From assembly GCF_900177245.1 (NCBI RefSeq), contig NZ_FXBM01000001.1, positions 930,001-994,000 on the forward strand: a stretch of DNA of 64,000 nucleotides, given 5' to 3'. Shown in pieces: positions 1 through 9,182 of this stretch (its first letter is position 1; every line of letters starts with the position of its first letter). The translations under genes were made by a program, and so were the position numbers. The notes below the pieces were generated by a model, which was not told the origin of the DNA, did not search any database, and worked only from the letters and a program-made list of their open reading frames with translations. This DNA is from Rathayibacter oskolensis (GTDB lineage Bacteria > Actinomycetota > Actinomycetes > Actinomycetales > Microbacteriaceae).

Positions 1-1
1 C

Positions 2-1030
2 GTGCGCTTCGTCGACGTCGCCCGGCACTACGGCTCCGCCCGCGCCCTCGACGGCGTCTCGTTCGACGTCGCGCCGGGCGAGTTCGTCGCGCTCCTCGGC
101 CCGTCCGGATGCGGCAAGACCACCGCGCTTCGGGCGCTCAGCGGACTCGAGCGGATCGACTCCGGCCGCATCCTCGTCGACGAGGACGACGTCGCCGACG
201 TCCCCGTGGCCCGCCGCGACATGGGGATGGTCTTCCAGTCGTACTCGCTGTTCCCGCACCTGCGCGCCCGCGAGAACGTCGAGTTCGGCCTCCGCACGCG
301 CGGGATCGCCGCCCGAGAGCGTCGCGTCCTCGCCCAGGAGTCGCTCGACCTGGTCGGGCTCGGCGCCCTCGGCGACCGCTACGCCCACCAGCTCTCCGGA
401 GGCCAGCAGCAGCGGGTCGCCCTCGCCCGCGCCCTGGTCACCCGGCCGCGGGTCCTGCTCCTCGACGAGCCGCTGTCGGCGCTCGACGCCAAGGTGCGCG
501 TGCAGCTGCGCGACGAGATCCGCCGCATCCAGACCGAGATCGGCATCACGACGTTCTTCGTGACCCACGACCAGGAGGAGGCGCTCGCCGTCGCCGACCG
601 CGTCGCCGTCATGAACGCCGGCCGCATCGAGCAGCTCGGGGCGCCGGAGGACCTGTACGCGCGGCCCTCGACCCCGTTCGTCGCGCACTTCGTCGGGCTC
701 TCGAACGCCGTGGCCGGTGTCGTCTCGGGAGGCGAGGTCGCCGTCCTCGGGTCACGGCTGCCGCTGGTGGATCCCTCCGTCGCCGAGGGTGCCGTCTCGG
801 CGTTCCTCCGGCCGGAGGACATCGACATCGTGACCGAGAGCACCGCCGGCGCCCTCCCGGCCGTCGTGCTCTCCTCCAGCTTCCTCGGGCCGGTCCGCCG
901 TTCGACGGTGCGCACCGACCAGGGCGAGGAGCTCGTCGTCCAGCACACGGCGGGTCAGCGCCTCGAGGCGGGCGAGCGCGTCGGACTCTCGCTGGCGCTG
1001 CGCCCGGTCGCGGTCCGGTCCGCGTCGTGA
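2..1030 (+). CDS. ABC transporter ATP-binding protein, PotA/FbpC-like
   Basis: Cytoplasmic ATPase subunit of an ABC importer. It has a full nucleotide-binding domain: Walker A (GPSGCGKTT, about residues 33-41), Q-loop (FQSYS), signature LSGGQQQR, Walker B followed by DEPLSALD, and a switch histidine in VTHDQEEA. A C-terminal TOBE-like region of about 100 residues follows. The architecture and 342-residue length match ATPases of iron(III), spermidine/putrescine or thiosulfate importers; the substrate cannot be told. The permease and binding-protein genes would lie upstream, outside the window. The first possible start is a GTG at base 2, so a few N-terminal residues may be missing. Confidence 0.88.
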   Translation: MRFVDVARHYGSARALDGVSFDVAPGEFVALLGPSGCGKTTALRALSGLERIDSGRILVDEDDVADVPVARRDMGMVFQSYSLFPHLRARENVEFGLRTRGIAARERRVLAQESLDLVGLGALGDRYAHQLSGGQQQRVALARALVTRPRVLLLDEPLSALDAKVRVQLRDEIRRIQTEIGITTFFVTHDQEEALAVADRVAVMNAGRIEQLGAPEDLYARPSTPFVAHFVGLSNAVAGVVSGGEVAVLGSRLPLVDPSVAEGAVSAFLRPEDIDIVTESTAGALPAVVLSSSFLGPVRRSTVRTDQGEELVVQHTAGQRLEAGERVGLSLALRPVAVRSAS

Positions 1031-1077
1031 GCGCACCGATTCCTCCCGCGGAATGCACCGGGGATTAGTCTGAGCAG

Positions 1078-2274
1078 ATGAGACTGGGCAGGTTTCGCCG
1101 CACCTCCGGCTCGCGCGCCGTCGACCGCCCCACGCCGGCGATCACGACCCCCACCGCCCCGACTCCGCCCCCCTCGACTCCCGACTCCGCGCTCGTCAGC
1201 GACGGGATGCGCATCGCCGGGGCGTGGGCCTGGCGAGTGCTCGTCGTGGCCGCCGCGCTCGCCGTCCTGGGCCTGCTGGTGATCGAGCTGCGGCTGATCG
1301 TCATCCCGCTGCTGCTCGCGATCGTCATCGCGGCGCTCCTCGTGCCGTTCTCGAACTTCCTGCAGCGGCACCGCTGGCCGAAGTGGGCGGCGATCGTGCT
1401 GTCGGAGCTCGGCATCGTCGTCGTCATCGGCGGGCTGCTCTTCCTGGTCGTCACACAGGTGTACGCGGGCTTCGACGACCTCAGCCGGCAGACCGTCGAG
1501 TCGTACGACGACCTCAAGGCGTGGCTGCTCGAGGGGCCGCTGCACCTGACAGAGGGCGACATCAACGAGTACGCCCAGCAGGCGCTGTCCGCCCTGCAGC
1601 AGGACTCCGGGATGCTGGTCAGCGGGGCGCTCAGCGTCGGCTCGACCGTCGGGCACGTGCTGACGGGGGTGCTGCTCACCCTGTTCTCGACGCTCTTCAT
1701 CCTCATCGACGGGCCGAACATCTGGCGCTGGGTGGTCCGGCTGTTCCCGCGCCGCGCCCGCGCCGCGGTCGACGGCGCCGGGCGTGCGGGCTGGGTCACG
1801 CTGACCAACTTCGTCAAGGTGCAGATCCTGGTCGCCTTCGTCGACGCGGTGGGCATCGGGCTGGGGTCGTTCTTCCTCGGCGTGCCGCTCGCCATCCCGA
1901 TCGGCGTGCTGGTGTTCCTGGGCTCGTTCGTGCCGGTCATCGGCGCGGTCGTCACGGGGGCGCTCGCCGTCTTCATCGCGCTCGTCTACAACGGACCGCT
2001 GATCGCGCTGATCCTCCTCATCGTCGTCCTCGCCGTGCAGCAGCTCGAGGGGCACATCCTCCAGCCGCTGATCATGGGCTCGGCCGTCAAGGTGCATCCG
2101 CTGGCCGTCGTCCTGGCCGTCGCCGGAGGCTCCATCGTCGCCGGCATCCCCGGAGCGTTCTTCGCGGTGCCGTTCGTCGCGACCCTCAACGTCATGGTCA
2201 ACTACGTCGCGAGCGGTGCCTGGCGCTCGCCGACCCGAACCCCCGAGAAAGTTGCCGAAGAGCATGCAGACTAG
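1078..2274 (+). CDS. AI-2E family transporter (permease-like membrane protein)
   Basis: Polytopic membrane protein of the AI-2E/PerM family (398 residues). Several strongly hydrophobic segments are visible: a pair near residues 50-85, one near 100-120, and a cluster from about 180 to the C-terminus. The typical C-terminal region includes GSFVPVIGAVVTG and a QQLEGHILQPLIMG stretch. The charged, proline-rich N-terminus is probably cytoplasmic. Family members have been linked to AI-2 export or Na+/Li+ antiport, so a specific function is not assigned. The stop codon overlaps the start of the next gene by 11 bases, suggesting translational coupling. Confidence 0.88.
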   Translation: MRLGRFRRTSGSRAVDRPTPAITTPTAPTPPPSTPDSALVSDGMRIAGAWAWRVLVVAAALAVLGLLVIELRLIVIPLLLAIVIAALLVPFSNFLQRHRWPKWAAIVLSELGIVVVIGGLLFLVVTQVYAGFDDLSRQTVESYDDLKAWLLEGPLHLTEGDINEYAQQALSALQQDSGMLVSGALSVGSTVGHVLTGVLLTLFSTLFILIDGPNIWRWVVRLFPRRARAAVDGAGRAGWVTLTNFVKVQILVAFVDAVGIGLGSFFLGVPLAIPIGVLVFLGSFVPVIGAVVTGALAVFIALVYNGPLIALILLIVVLAVQQLEGHILQPLIMGSAVKVHPLAVVLAVAGGSIVAGIPGAFFAVPFVATLNVMVNYVASGAWRSPTRTPEKVAEEHAD

Positions 2275-3505
2275 CCGCGTCGTCGGTCCCACCCTCCGTG
2301 AGTTCGAGGCGGCCCGAACCGTCATCGCGCCGGTCATCGCCTCGACCCCGATGGAGACGAGCAACTTCCTCGCCGAGGTCCTCGGCTCGCCGGTGTTCCT
2401 CAAGTGCGAGAACCTGCAGCGGACGGGGTCGTACAAGATCCGCGGAGCCGTCTTCCGCCTCTCCCGGCTGTCGGAGGAGGAGCGCGCCCGCGGAGTCGTC
2501 GCCGCCTCCGCCGGCAACCACGCGCAGGGAGTCGCCTTCGCCGCCCGCGAGCTCGGCATCAGGGCGACCATCTTCATGCCGATCGGCGTCGCCCTGCCCA
2601 AGCTCTCGGCCACCCGCGACTACGGGGCCGAGGTCGTGCTGAGCGGCCACATCTTCAACGAGGCACTCGCGGCGGCGGCCGAGTTCGCCGAGCGCACCGG
2701 GGCGGTCTTCGTGCCGCCCTACGACCACCCCGACGTCATCACCGGCCAGGGCACGATCGGTCTCGAGATCCTCGAGGAGGCGGAGGGCGTCGAGACGATC
2801 GTCGTCCCGATCGGCGGCGGCGGCCTGATCGCAGGCGTCGCGTCGGCCGCGAAGCAGAAGGCGGCAGAGGAGGGGCGCACGCTCCGGGTCATCGGCGTGC
2901 AGGCCGCCAACGCGGCCCCCTACCCGCTGTCGCTCGCCAGTGGCGAGCCGACCGCGATCACGATCACTCCGACGATCGCCGACGGCATCGCCGTGGCCAA
3001 GCCCGGACTGCTGAACTTCGAGATCATCCGCGAGCTCGTCGACGAGGTCGTGACCGTCGAGGACGACGACATCGCCCGCGCCCTGCTGGTCCTGCTCGAG
3101 CGCGCGAAGCTCGTGGTCGAGCCGGCCGGAGCCGTCGGCATCGCCGCGATCCTGACCGGGAAGATCCGCGACGCGGGTCGCACCGCGGTGATCCTCTCCG
3201 GCGGCAACATCGACCCGTTGATGATGGAGCGGGTGATCAGCCGCGGCCTCGCCGCCTCCGAGCGCTACCTCAAGATGAGCATCGGCCTGCCCGACCGCCC
3301 CGGGCAGCTCGCCCGCATCGCCGAGCTGATCTCGGAGGCGAACGCGAACGTCGTCGAGGTGCTGCACACCCGCCACGGCCGCGGCCTGCAGATCAGCGAG
3401 GTCGAGCTCGAGATCAGCGTCGAGACGCGCGGACCCGAGCACGCGGAGCGCGTCCTGCAGGTCCTGACCGAGGCCGGCTACGACCCCCGCATCTCGAACG
3501 CCTGA
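2264..3505 (+). CDS. ilvA: threonine ammonia-lyase with C-terminal ACT domain
   Basis: PLP-dependent threonine dehydratase that converts threonine to 2-oxobutanoate and ammonia, the first committed step towards isoleucine. The PLP lysine lies in SYKIRGA (about residue 58). The phosphate-binding loop SAGNHAQG and the glycine-rich GGGGLIAG are present. The last 75 residues or so form a single ACT domain, as in the short (about 400 residue) catabolic/biosynthetic type. The ATG at 2264 is chosen because it gives the usual N-terminus; an in-frame start at 2216 would add 16 atypical residues inside the preceding gene. The 11-base overlap with the upstream permease suggests co-transcription. Confidence 0.93.
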   Translation: MQTSRVVGPTLREFEAARTVIAPVIASTPMETSNFLAEVLGSPVFLKCENLQRTGSYKIRGAVFRLSRLSEEERARGVVAASAGNHAQGVAFAARELGIRATIFMPIGVALPKLSATRDYGAEVVLSGHIFNEALAAAAEFAERTGAVFVPPYDHPDVITGQGTIGLEILEEAEGVETIVVPIGGGGLIAGVASAAKQKAAEEGRTLRVIGVQAANAAPYPLSLASGEPTAITITPTIADGIAVAKPGLLNFEIIRELVDEVVTVEDDDIARALLVLLERAKLVVEPAGAVGIAAILTGKIRDAGRTAVILSGGNIDPLMMERVISRGLAASERYLKMSIGLPDRPGQLARIAELISEANANVVEVLHTRHGRGLQISEVELEISVETRGPEHAERVLQVLTEAGYDPRISNA

Positions 3506-3530
3506 TCGCCCGCCGCCTCTGAGCGACCGA

Positions 3531-3572
3531 CGTCCCTCCGGGCTCCTGCTGACGCCGCCGGTCCGAGGGACG
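3531..3572 (+). terminator. probable terminator after ilvA
   Basis: Inverted repeat with arms CGTCCCTC (3531-3538) and GAGGGACG (3565-3572), 25 bases after the ilvA stop. No clear T-run follows, as is common in high-GC actinobacteria. Confidence 0.5.
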
Positions 3573-3587
3573 GGGACGCGCGGAACC

Positions 3588-3630
3588 CTGCTGGTCGAGC
3601 AGCCGCCGGAGGCGGCGTCTCGAGACCGAC
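3588..3630 (+). repeat. interspersed palindromic repeat, copy A
   Basis: Begins TGCTGGTCGAGCAGC and ends GCGTCTCGAGACC, with an inner GCCGCC/GGCGGC hairpin. Copy B, in the opposite orientation, is at 13758-13800. I associate TGCTGGTCGAG...TCGAGACC elements with intergenic regions of Microbacteriaceae; that is from memory, not a search. Here it lies between the convergent ilvA and greA genes and may also end greA transcription. Confidence 0.7.
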
Positions 3631-3654
3631 CCCGCTACGGGCGTCGGCCCGCGA

Positions 3655-4146
3655 TCAGTGGCCGTTCCAGGTCTCGACGTTGGTGACCTTGACGGTGATC
3701 TCGCGGCCCGTGGGAGCGGTGAAGCTCGTCGCGTCGCCGACGGCCAGGCCCATGATCGCCGAGCCCAGCGGGCTCTGCGGGCTGTAGACGTCGAGGTCGC
3801 TCTCGCCCGCCATCTCGCGGTTGCCGAGGAGGAAGCGCGACTCGTCGCCCGCGATCTCGGCGGTGATGATGGTGCCCGCCTCCACGACTCCGTGGCTCTC
3901 GGGCGGGGTGCCGATCTCGGCCTCGCGCAGCAGAGCGGTGAGCTGGCGGATGCGCGCCTCGATCTTGCCCTGCTCGTCCTTCGCGGCGTGGTAGCCGCCG
4001 TTCTCCTTGAGGTCTCCCTCTTCGCGGGCGACCTCGATGCGCTTCGCGATCTCCTCGCGTCCGGCGGTGGACAGCTCGGTGAGCTCCGCCTGGAGGCGGT
4101 CGTACGACTCCTGGGTCATCCAGGTGACCTGAGGCTGGTCTGCCAC
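3655..4146 (-). CDS. greA: transcription elongation factor GreA
   Basis: 163-residue GreA. It binds the RNA polymerase secondary channel and stimulates cleavage of backtracked transcripts. An N-terminal coiled coil (about residues 10-80) carries the family pattern (KENGGYHAAKDEQG), and the C-terminal FKBP-like domain contains SPLGSAIMGLAVGD. Length and order are typical. The gene precedes, in the same direction, nothing but the repeat; a DUF4307 gene lies upstream on the same strand and mca diverges beyond that, an arrangement I recall from mycobacteria. Confidence 0.95.
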   Translation of the reverse strand: MADQPQVTWMTQESYDRLQAELTELSTAGREEIAKRIEVAREEGDLKENGGYHAAKDEQGKIEARIRQLTALLREAEIGTPPESHGVVEAGTIITAEIAGDESRFLLGNREMAGESDLDVYSPQSPLGSAIMGLAVGDATSFTAPTGREITVKVTNVETWNGH

Positions 4147-4287
4147 GGTGGGCTCCTCACATGACGGCCGCGTTCGCGTCGTCCGACGACGCCTGAGCGC
4201 ATCCGCGCCCGGCGGCCGTGTCGGCCGAAGTCCGGCGGCGGTGGAAAAGACAAGGCCCCGACGAGTCCGTCAGGGCACCCGGCAACC

Positions 4288-4752
4288 CTACGGGAGCCAG
4301 CAGGAGGAGATCAAACCTGTGGTCGCGAGCTCCGTGGTCCGCACGGTCTCGGTGGAGGAGCGGAAGCGCTCGGTCGACGCCGGGTACTCCACCACGAGCC
4401 AGCCCACGACGGCCGACTGCTCGTTGAGCGCCTGGACGGCGCAGGCGACCTCGGTGCCGGTCGGCGCGGTCAGATCGAACGACACCTCGACGGTGCGGTC
4501 GTCGACGACGACGTGCGCCGTGTCCTGCACATCGACACCGTCGCGTGCGCCGTCGAGCCCGGCCCAGACCACCCACGCGGCGAACACGGCGACGAAGGCG
4601 ACCGCCACCCCGCCGAAGAGCCAGCGGTTGGCCTGCCGGGTGCGTCGCGTGCGTCCGTAGCGGGAGGCGAGCGGGCCGGCGGCGCGGACCTCGTCCGGGT
4701 CGAGAATCGCGGAGTCGCTCGACTCGGCGCTCTCGGACGTGCGGGCGGCCAC
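4288..4752 (-). CDS. DUF4307 family membrane protein
   Basis: 154-residue protein with one membrane anchor (about residues 44-66, hydrophobic run VAVAFVAVFAAWVVWAGL) and an exported C-terminal domain of about 85 residues. It matches the DUF4307 pattern: charged N-terminus with an RYGRTR-like motif, single TM, then a small beta-rich domain with VSFDLTAPTG and conserved Cys residues. Function unknown. It lies between greA and divergent mca, the usual place for this family. A longer open frame extends upstream, but the methionine at 4752 gives the expected N-terminus. Confidence 0.82.
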   Translation of the reverse strand: MAARTSESAESSDSAILDPDEVRAAGPLASRYGRTRRTRQANRWLFGGVAVAFVAVFAAWVVWAGLDGARDGVDVQDTAHVVVDDRTVEVSFDLTAPTGTEVACAVQALNEQSAVVGWLVVEYPASTERFRSSTETVRTTELATTGLISSCWLP

Positions 4753-4848
4753 GGAACTCCCCGGGTGGTGCGTCTACTCTGGATGGACGACGCCGGGCTC
4801 TCATCGAGCCGCCGTCGATCCCATTAAACCCCGAGGAATCGAGCGATC

Positions 4849-5775
4849 GTGTCCCAGGCCGCCGAGGTCTCCGTCGATTCGGAGGTGCGGGACGCCCCGC
4901 GCCTCCTCGCCGTGCACGCCCATCCCGACGACGAGTCCAGCAAGGGCGCGGCCACGCTGGCCGCCTACGCCGATCGCGGCGCCGAGGTCATGGTCGTCTC
5001 GTGCACCGGAGGCGAGGCCGGCTCGGTCCTGAACGAGGGGCTCGCGGCCCGCGCCCACGCCGAGCGCGACATCGGGGGGCTCCGCCGCCTCGAGATGGCC
5101 GCGGCCCAGGAGGTGCTCGGCATCGAGCACACCTGGCTCGGCTTCGTCGACTCGGGGATGCCCGAGGAGGGGCCCGTCCCGTCCGCGTCCTTCGCCGGGC
5201 TGCCGCTGCGCATCGCGGCCGCGCCGCTCGTGCGCCTCGTGCGCCGGTTCCGACCGCACGTCATCATCAGCTACGACGAGAACGGCGGGTACCCGCACCC
5301 GGATCACATCCGGGCGCATCAGGTCGCGGTCGAGGCGTTCCGCGCGGCGGGGGAGGCCGACGAGTACCCGGATCTCGGCGCGCCGTGGAGCGTCTCGAAG
5401 CTCTACTACGACCGCGTCTTCAGCGGCCAGAAGCTCCGCGCGATCGCCGAGCACCTGCGCTCGCTCGACCCCGAGGACCCGCGACTGGCGACCTTCGAGG
5501 AGATGAAGCGCTGGGGCGAGGAGACGCCGTTCCTCGCGACGACGCAGATCGTGATCTCGGGCTACCACGACCGCCGCGATGCCGCCCTGCGTGCCCACGC
5601 GAGCCAGGTGGCGCCCGACAACGCCTTCTTCTTCCTCCCGCACGAGGCGATCGACGCGGCCTGGCCGACCGACGACTTCCAGCTCGTCGAGAGCCGGGTC
5701 GATGCCCCGACCCCCGAGACCGACCTCTTCGCCGGAGTCGACCTCGGCTCCCACAGGAACGAGACGACCGCATGA
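4849..5775 (+). CDS. mca: mycothiol S-conjugate amidase Mca
   Basis: Zinc amidase that cleaves mycothiol conjugates of toxins into a mercapturic acid and GlcN-inositol, part of thiol-based detoxification in actinobacteria. The LmbE-family zinc motif HAHPDDESS is at about residues 23-31, and a second metal/substrate site HPDHIRAHQ lies near residue 150. The N-terminal motif (AHPDDESSKGAATLA) and context favour Mca over the paralogue MshB. The start is the GTG at 4849. The stop overlaps the next start as ATGA, so the downstream membrane protein is likely coupled. Confidence 0.92.
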   Translation: MSQAAEVSVDSEVRDAPRLLAVHAHPDDESSKGAATLAAYADRGAEVMVVSCTGGEAGSVLNEGLAARAHAERDIGGLRRLEMAAAQEVLGIEHTWLGFVDSGMPEEGPVPSASFAGLPLRIAAAPLVRLVRRFRPHVIISYDENGGYPHPDHIRAHQVAVEAFRAAGEADEYPDLGAPWSVSKLYYDRVFSGQKLRAIAEHLRSLDPEDPRLATFEEMKRWGEETPFLATTQIVISGYHDRRDAALRAHASQVAPDNAFFFLPHEAIDAAWPTDDFQLVESRVDAPTPETDLFAGVDLGSHRNETTA

Positions 5776-6053
5776 TCGCCGCAGCCCTCTCCTCCGGAGT
5801 CGACGCCGCCACGCTCGCGTTCGTGCGCGCCGCGTCGGCGACCCCGGTCCCGACCAGCGGACCCGAGTTCAACGAGGACACGGTGACGCCCGGCATCTTC
5901 GGCTTCGTCACGATGCTCGTCATCGCCCTCGCGGCCGTCCTCCTGGCGGTCGACATGGTGCGGCGCGTCCGCCGGAACACCTACCGCGCGCAGGTGGCGG
6001 AGCGGCTCGACGCCGAGGAGCAGGAGCGCGCGAGCGACTCCGCCGAGCGCTGA
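5772..6053 (+). CDS. small single-pass membrane protein
   Basis: 93-residue protein with a periplasm-facing N-terminal segment of about 40 residues, one membrane helix (about residues 45-65, FVTMLVIALAAVLLAVDMV), then a basic and acidic cytoplasmic tail. The ATG overlaps the mca stop by four bases (ATGA), so the two are probably translated together. A small membrane protein in this position next to mca is conserved in actinobacteria as I recall (compare Rv1083). Its role is unknown. Confidence 0.8.
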   Translation: MIAAALSSGVDAATLAFVRAASATPVPTSGPEFNEDTVTPGIFGFVTMLVIALAAVLLAVDMVRRVRRNTYRAQVAERLDAEEQERASDSAER

Positions 6054-6074
6054 CCGCTCCGACCCGCTCGGTTC

Positions 6075-6866
6075 TCAGTCGGCGTTGTAGGCCGGGTCGA
6101 TGCACACGAGCAGCGCCGCCGTCCAGTGGCAGAGGAACGCCACCGCGGTGAGCGCGTGGAAGATCTCGTGGAAGCCGAAGACCCCGGGGACGGGATTGGG
6201 CCGCTTGAAGCCGTAGACCACGGCGCCGACCGTGTAGCAGAGGCCGCCGACCAGGACGAGGATCATCATCGCCGCGCTCGCCTCGAACAGCGGGCCCAGG
6301 TACATCACCGCCGCCCAGCCGAGGAGCAGGTAGAGCGGCACGTAGAGCCAGCGCGGCGCCGAGATCCAGAACACGCGGAAGCCGATGCCCAGCAGCGCGC
6401 CCGCCCAGACCAGCGCGAGCAGCAGCCAGCCCTGCGACGGCGGCAGGGCGAGCGCGGCGAGCGGCGTGTAGGTGCCCGCGATGAGCAGGAAGATGTTGGC
6501 GTGGTCGAACCGCTTCAGGATCACCTTCGTCCGCGGCGACCAGTCGACGCGGTGGTAGAGCGCGGAGACGCCGAAAAGCAGCAGGGACGTCGTCGTGAAG
6601 ACCGCGGCCGCCCACTTCGCCGTCGTGCCGTCGGCGACGCCGATCAGCACGACTCCGGCCACGGCGGCCAGCGGGAAGAGCCCGGCGTGGATCCAGCCGC
6701 GCCAGCTGGGCTTGCCCTCGACCGAGGAGGCGTGATCGATCTCGTCGTCGACGAGCGGCAGATTCGGCAGCTCGGGGCCGGCCGCGTCGTCCTCCGCCAC
6801 CGCGAGATCGGCGTCGCGCGACGTCGACCCCTCTGCCGGATCGGGGGAGGGGGGCGTCGAGCTCAT
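6075..6866 (-). CDS. hemolysin III family (PAQR-like) membrane protein
   Basis: 263-residue protein. A hydrophilic, acidic N-terminus of about 55 residues is followed by seven predicted membrane segments. Family features are visible: SALYHRVDWS after TM2, an FDHANIFLLIAGTYTP segment, and HEIFHALT near the end, whose histidines match the metal-binding residues of the PAQR/HlyIII superfamily. Despite the family name, haemolytic activity is not implied. It diverges from the isoprenyl transferase at 6971, the same arrangement as Rv1085c/Rv1086. Confidence 0.9.
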   Translation of the reverse strand: MSSTPPSPDPAEGSTSRDADLAVAEDDAAGPELPNLPLVDDEIDHASSVEGKPSWRGWIHAGLFPLAAVAGVVLIGVADGTTAKWAAAVFTTTSLLLFGVSALYHRVDWSPRTKVILKRFDHANIFLLIAGTYTPLAALALPPSQGWLLLALVWAGALLGIGFRVFWISAPRWLYVPLYLLLGWAAVMYLGPLFEASAAMMILVLVGGLCYTVGAVVYGFKRPNPVPGVFGFHEIFHALTAVAFLCHWTAALLVCIDPAYNAD

Positions 6867-6970
6867 ACGGCACAGGATACGACCTGAGCCTCTCGGGGAA
6901 CCGGGCCGCGGGTGCGCGCCCGCCCCGTAGCCGCGGCCCTGTTCCCCGTGGCCCTGTTACCGTTGACACC

Positions 6971-7756
6971 GTGCCGAAGTCGAGACTGCCTGTGGGGAGG
7001 GACCTCCTCTACGGCGTCTACAAGAAGCGCCTGCGGTCGAGCTTCGCTCCCGGGACCCTGCCGAACCACGTCGCGATGATCATCGACGGCAACCGGCGCT
7101 GGGCGCGTCAGCGCGCTCTCGAGACCGCGGCCCACGGCCACCGTGCGGGTGCTGCGAAGGTGCACGAGTTCCTGCAGTGGTGCGACGAGCTCGGCATCCG
7201 GCACGTCACCCTCTACCTCCTCTCGCAGGACAATCTCGTGGGGCGCGAGACCTCCGAGCTCACCGAGCTGATCGCGATCATCGCCGACCTCGCCGAGGAG
7301 GTCTCGCAGCAGCCGAACTGGCGGGTTCAGCACGTCGGCTCCGACGACGGTCTGCCCGCCTCCCTCATCGCCGCCCTCGACAGCGCGGAGGAGCGCACGG
7401 CCGCGCACACCGGGCTGCACGTGAACCTGGCCGTCGGCTACGGCGGCAGGCACGAGATCGCCCAGGCGGTCAGGAGCATCCTCGACGAGCACGGCAAGCG
7501 CGGCTCGTCGATCGAGGACGTCGCCGAGCTGCTGACGCCCGAGCTCATCGGCGAGCACCTCTACACGAGCGGACAGCCCGATCCGGATCTGGTGATCCGC
7601 ACCTCCGGCGAGCAGCGCCTGTCGGACTTCATGCTCTGGCAGAGCGCGCACAGCGAGTTCTACTTCATGGAGGCGCTCGGACCCGACATCCGCGAGGTCG
7701 ACTTCCTCCGGGCCCTGCGCGACTACGCCGGGCGTCACCGCCGCTTCGGCAGCTGA
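6971..7756 (+). CDS. uppS: short-chain cis-prenyltransferase (isoprenyl transferase)
   Basis: 261-residue cis-prenyl diphosphate synthase that condenses isopentenyl diphosphate with allylic primers for polyprenyl-phosphate carriers of cell-wall synthesis. The catalytic motif MIIDGNRRWAR begins near residue 36, and RTSGEQRLSDFMLWQ, which binds the homoallylic substrate, is near residue 210. The GTG at 6971 opens the frame. Neighbourhood with the HlyIII gene suggests the Rv1086-type Z-farnesyl diphosphate synthase rather than the long-chain UppS; the product length cannot be read from sequence alone. Confidence 0.9.
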   Translation: MPKSRLPVGRDLLYGVYKKRLRSSFAPGTLPNHVAMIIDGNRRWARQRALETAAHGHRAGAAKVHEFLQWCDELGIRHVTLYLLSQDNLVGRETSELTELIAIIADLAEEVSQQPNWRVQHVGSDDGLPASLIAALDSAEERTAAHTGLHVNLAVGYGGRHEIAQAVRSILDEHGKRGSSIEDVAELLTPELIGEHLYTSGQPDPDLVIRTSGEQRLSDFMLWQSAHSEFYFMEALGPDIREVDFLRALRDYAGRHRRFGS

Positions 7757-7792
7757 ACCCGCGGCCCCGCCGCACCGACCGGAAGGGCCGGC

Positions 7793-8926
7793 ATGAGCTC
7801 GAACGACCTCGATCTGGACGCGTTCCTCGCGACGTTCGACGAGGAGGCGGGATACCTCGACTTCGCGCGGGTGGGTCCGATCTCGGCGACCGCCCTGGCC
7901 GAGCAGGACGCCGCCTCCGAGCTGCTCTCGCGGGTGCGCAGCGGCACTCTCGACGAGCTGTTCCGCCAGGACGCGCGGGTGCGCGCCGCCGTCGCGGCCC
8001 TCACGCGGTTCCCTGCCGATCAGGTCGTGTTCCAGCCGAACACGTCGTCGGGCCTGATGCAGGCCCTGTTCGGGCTCTCGGGCGCGGTCCTGCTCTCACC
8101 GGGCGAGTTCCCGAGCCTCCCGTTCGCAGCAGTGCGCGCGGGCGAGGTGCGCGGGGAGACCACTCCGGTGTGGCTCCGCGGAGAACCCGGGCGCGTCACG
8201 CCCGGCGGCGTCCGTGCCCAGCTGGCGGACGACGTGACGGCCGTCGCGCTCAGCCTCGTCGACTCGCGGACCGGTCACGTCGCCGACGTCGAGGGGATCC
8301 GCGACGTGATCGGCGATCGCCTCCTGATCCTCGATGCGATCCAGGGCTTCGGAGTGGTGGACGCACCCTACGAGCTGGCCGACGTCGTCGTGTCGGGCGG
8401 CCAGAAGTGGGCGCGGGCCGGGTGGGGGACGGGGTTCCTCGCCCTGAGCGAGCGCGCACTGGCGCGGCTCACCCCCGCCCTCTCGGGGTGGACCGGCACC
8501 GGGACGCCCGAGCCCTGGGACCACGTGGCGGCGCCGGCCTCCGATGCCCGCGCGTTCAGCGTCACGAATCCCGATCCGATCGCCCAGGCGCGCTTCGCCG
8601 GCGCGCTCGAGGACGTCCTGGCGGTCGGCGTGCCGACGATCGCCGAGCGGATGGCGGACAGGGTCGACGCGATCATCGACCTCGCGGACGAGTTCGGCCT
8701 CGCCGTCGTGGGCTCGCGCGACGAGAAGGACCGGGCGGGCATCGTGGTCGTCGAGCCCGCTCCCGAGGAGCTCGGGCCGCTGTCAGCGGCACTCGAGGCG
8801 CACGCTGTCACCGCACGGATCCGGCCGAGCACCGTGCGCTTCAGTGCGCACGCGAGCACCGACGACGAGACCCTCGCGATGCTGCGCGCCGCGCTCACCT
8901 CCGCGGCGACCGTCGTCGAGTACTGA
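7793..8926 (+). CDS. class V aminotransferase-fold PLP enzyme (kynureninase-like)
   Basis: 377-residue fold-type I PLP enzyme. The probable PLP lysine is in [16 protein letters not shown] (about residue 205), preceded by the aspartate of [13 protein letters not shown] that contacts the pyridinium nitrogen. The N-terminal half has [11 protein letters not shown], the phosphate-binding loop typical of the class V/kynureninase group. Substrate unknown: cysteine desulfurase-like, isopenicillin epimerase-like and kynureninase-like activities are all possible. Start ATG at 7793, preceded by GGAAGG. It stands 36 bases after uppS on the same strand. Confidence 0.8.
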   Translation: MSSNDLDLDAFLATFDEEAGYLDFARVGPISATALAEQDAASELLSRVRSGTLDELFRQDARVRAAVAALTRFPADQVVFQPNTSSGLMQALFGLSGAVLLSPGEFPSLPFAAVRAGEVRGETTPVWLRGEPGRVTPGGVRAQLADDVTAVALSLVDSRTGHVADVEGIRDVIGDRLLILDAIQGFGVVDAPYELADVVVSGGQKWARAGWGTGFLALSERALARLTPALSGWTGTGTPEPWDHVAAPASDARAFSVTNPDPIAQARFAGALEDVLAVGVPTIAERMADRVDAIIDLADEFGLAVVGSRDEKDRAGIVVVEPAPEELGPLSAALEAHAVTARIRPSTVRFSAHASTDDETLAMLRAALTSAATVVEY

Positions 8927-9148
8927 GCCCGGCGCCTCCGGAGGTTCTGCCGATCGCCGTTCACATACTGGTTACACGTTCGTAGCGCAAGAAAGCACAC
9001 GGCTGTCATTCGCGGGGTTAGGTTCAAGACATCAGGTACAGCGCCTGGTCGAGACGGCCACACAAGTACGGCTCGATATCGCGCAGACCACCGAAGGGAA
9101 CTGCGCGGTGCGGACACGCACCCAAGGGGCCGGCTCGCAGCGTGAGCC

Positions 9149-9164
9149 GGGGGCCTCGGCCCCC
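9149..9164 (+). other. hairpin in the phoH leader
   Basis: GGGGGC-CTCG-GCCCCC, a six-base GC stem with a tetraloop, 18 bases before the probable phoH start. It could affect translation or mRNA stability. Confidence 0.4.
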
Positions 9165-9182
9165 GGGATGTGGAGAGTCGAC

